NCBI GenBank assembly: GCA_028698395.1
Contig: JAQVDG010000015.1
Location: forward strand, 1-15,569
Direction: 5' to 3'
DNA: 15,569 bases
Origin: Weeksellaceae bacterium
GTDB taxonomy: Bacteria > Bacteroidota > Bacteroidia > Flavobacteriales > Weeksellaceae
Shown: positions 15,261 to 15,569 of the stretch, one piece after another
Layout: the number at the start of each line of letters is the position of its first letter
Numbering within the stretch: the first letter of the stretch is position 1
The notes under the pieces: generated by a model
Seen by the model: only the letters and a program-made list of their open reading frames with translations
What the model was told of the DNA's origin: nothing
The model's database searches: none
Made by a program: the position numbers and the translations under genes

Positions 15261-15569
15261 ATGTATTTCAATCCTAAATATTTAAAAAAAACCAAGATAG
15301 TAGCCACTTTGGGCCCTGCCTGCAACACAAAGGAAATCATGCATCAAATGATGGAAAAAGGTGTGGATGTTTTCAGAATTAACTTCTCTCATGCGGATTA
15401 TGAAAATGTCAAAAAAAATATCCAGACCATTCATTCGTTGAATAAAGAATTTGGTTACAACACCGCTATTTTAGCCGATTTGCAAGGACCTAAATTAAGA
15501 ATCGGCGATATGGAAGACGGAGTAAAATTAAATCCGGATGATATACTGACGTTTACAAATGAAAAATCA
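15261..15569 (+). CDS. pyk: Pyruvate kinase, N-terminal fragment
   Basis: The gene runs off the window end after 103 codons. Pyruvate kinase transfers phosphate from PEP to ADP, the last step of glycolysis. The visible part covers the start of the TIM-barrel domain: KKTKIVATLGPAC (9-21), VFRINFSHADYENV (40-53) with the conserved Arg and Asn, and AILADLQGPKLRIGD (72-86), after which the lid-like B domain begins. The start at ATG 15261 is 9 nt after the preceding stop and gives the normal short N-terminus. It is in line with acpP-fabF-rnc and probably co-transcribed with them. It works in the opposite sense to pckA at the PEP node. Confidence 0.95.
   Translation, partial: MYFNPKYLKKTKIVATLGPACNTKEIMHQMMEKGVDVFRINFSHADYENVKKNIQTIHSLNKEFGYNTAILADLQGPKLRIGDMEDGVKLNPDDILTFTNEKS

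Overview
This looks like a chromosomal segment from a low-GC member of the Bacteroidota, most likely class Flavobacteriia; the genus is not assigned. The evidence is the gene order (rsfS-ftsH-LUD protein-cdsA-psd; acpP-fabF-rnc-IPExxxVDY-like-pyk), the protein sequences, short A-rich leaders without Shine-Dalgarno motifs, and repeated matches to the Bacteroidota -7 promoter element TAnnTTTG at short distances upstream of genes. The window is densely coding and housekeeping in character. I see no rRNA, tRNA, insertion sequence, prophage, CRISPR array or origin. No stretch longer than about 220 nt lacks a gene.

Layout. Positions 1-971 (minus strand): the N-terminus of an RDD-type membrane protein cut by the window edge, then the biotin-protein ligase gene birA. 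Positions 1045-5938 (plus): a compact six-gene run of ribosome silencing factor rsfS, membrane protease ftsH, a small LUD-fold protein, CDP-diglyceride synthase cdsA, phosphatidylserine decarboxylase psd and a tiny acidic lipoprotein, closed by a hairpin terminator. LUD/cdsA and cdsA/psd overlap by ATGA, so three genes are probably translationally coupled. This run links envelope quality control and phosphatidylethanolamine synthesis. Positions 5947-8141: recR (minus) and an SLC5-type sodium:solute symporter (plus), divergent, driven by two back-to-back -7 boxes that form a near-palindrome. Positions 8205-9428 (plus): a class I PLP aminotransferase with a textbook promoter. Positions 9478-12300 (minus): a thioredoxin-reductase-like ferredoxin/flavodoxin-NADP+ reductase and, as a separate unit with its own strong terminator, ATP-dependent PEP carboxykinase pckA. 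Positions 12412-15569 (plus): acpP-fabF (fatty-acid elongation), rnc (RNase III), a small Bacteroidota-specific protein and the start of pyruvate kinase. pckA (gluconeogenic) and pyk (glycolytic) therefore flank the fatty-acid genes at the PEP node.

I found no clearly new system. The best leads are regulatory: a perfect 9-bp inverted repeat between and across two candidate acpP promoters, a perfect 8-bp dyad just upstream of the reductase -7 box where a -33 element would be expected, and the shared recR/symporter promoter. On the protein side, the LUD protein embedded in a phospholipid operon, an Asn in place of one metal-binding Asp in RNase III, and an eroded IPExxxVDY motif deserve a look.
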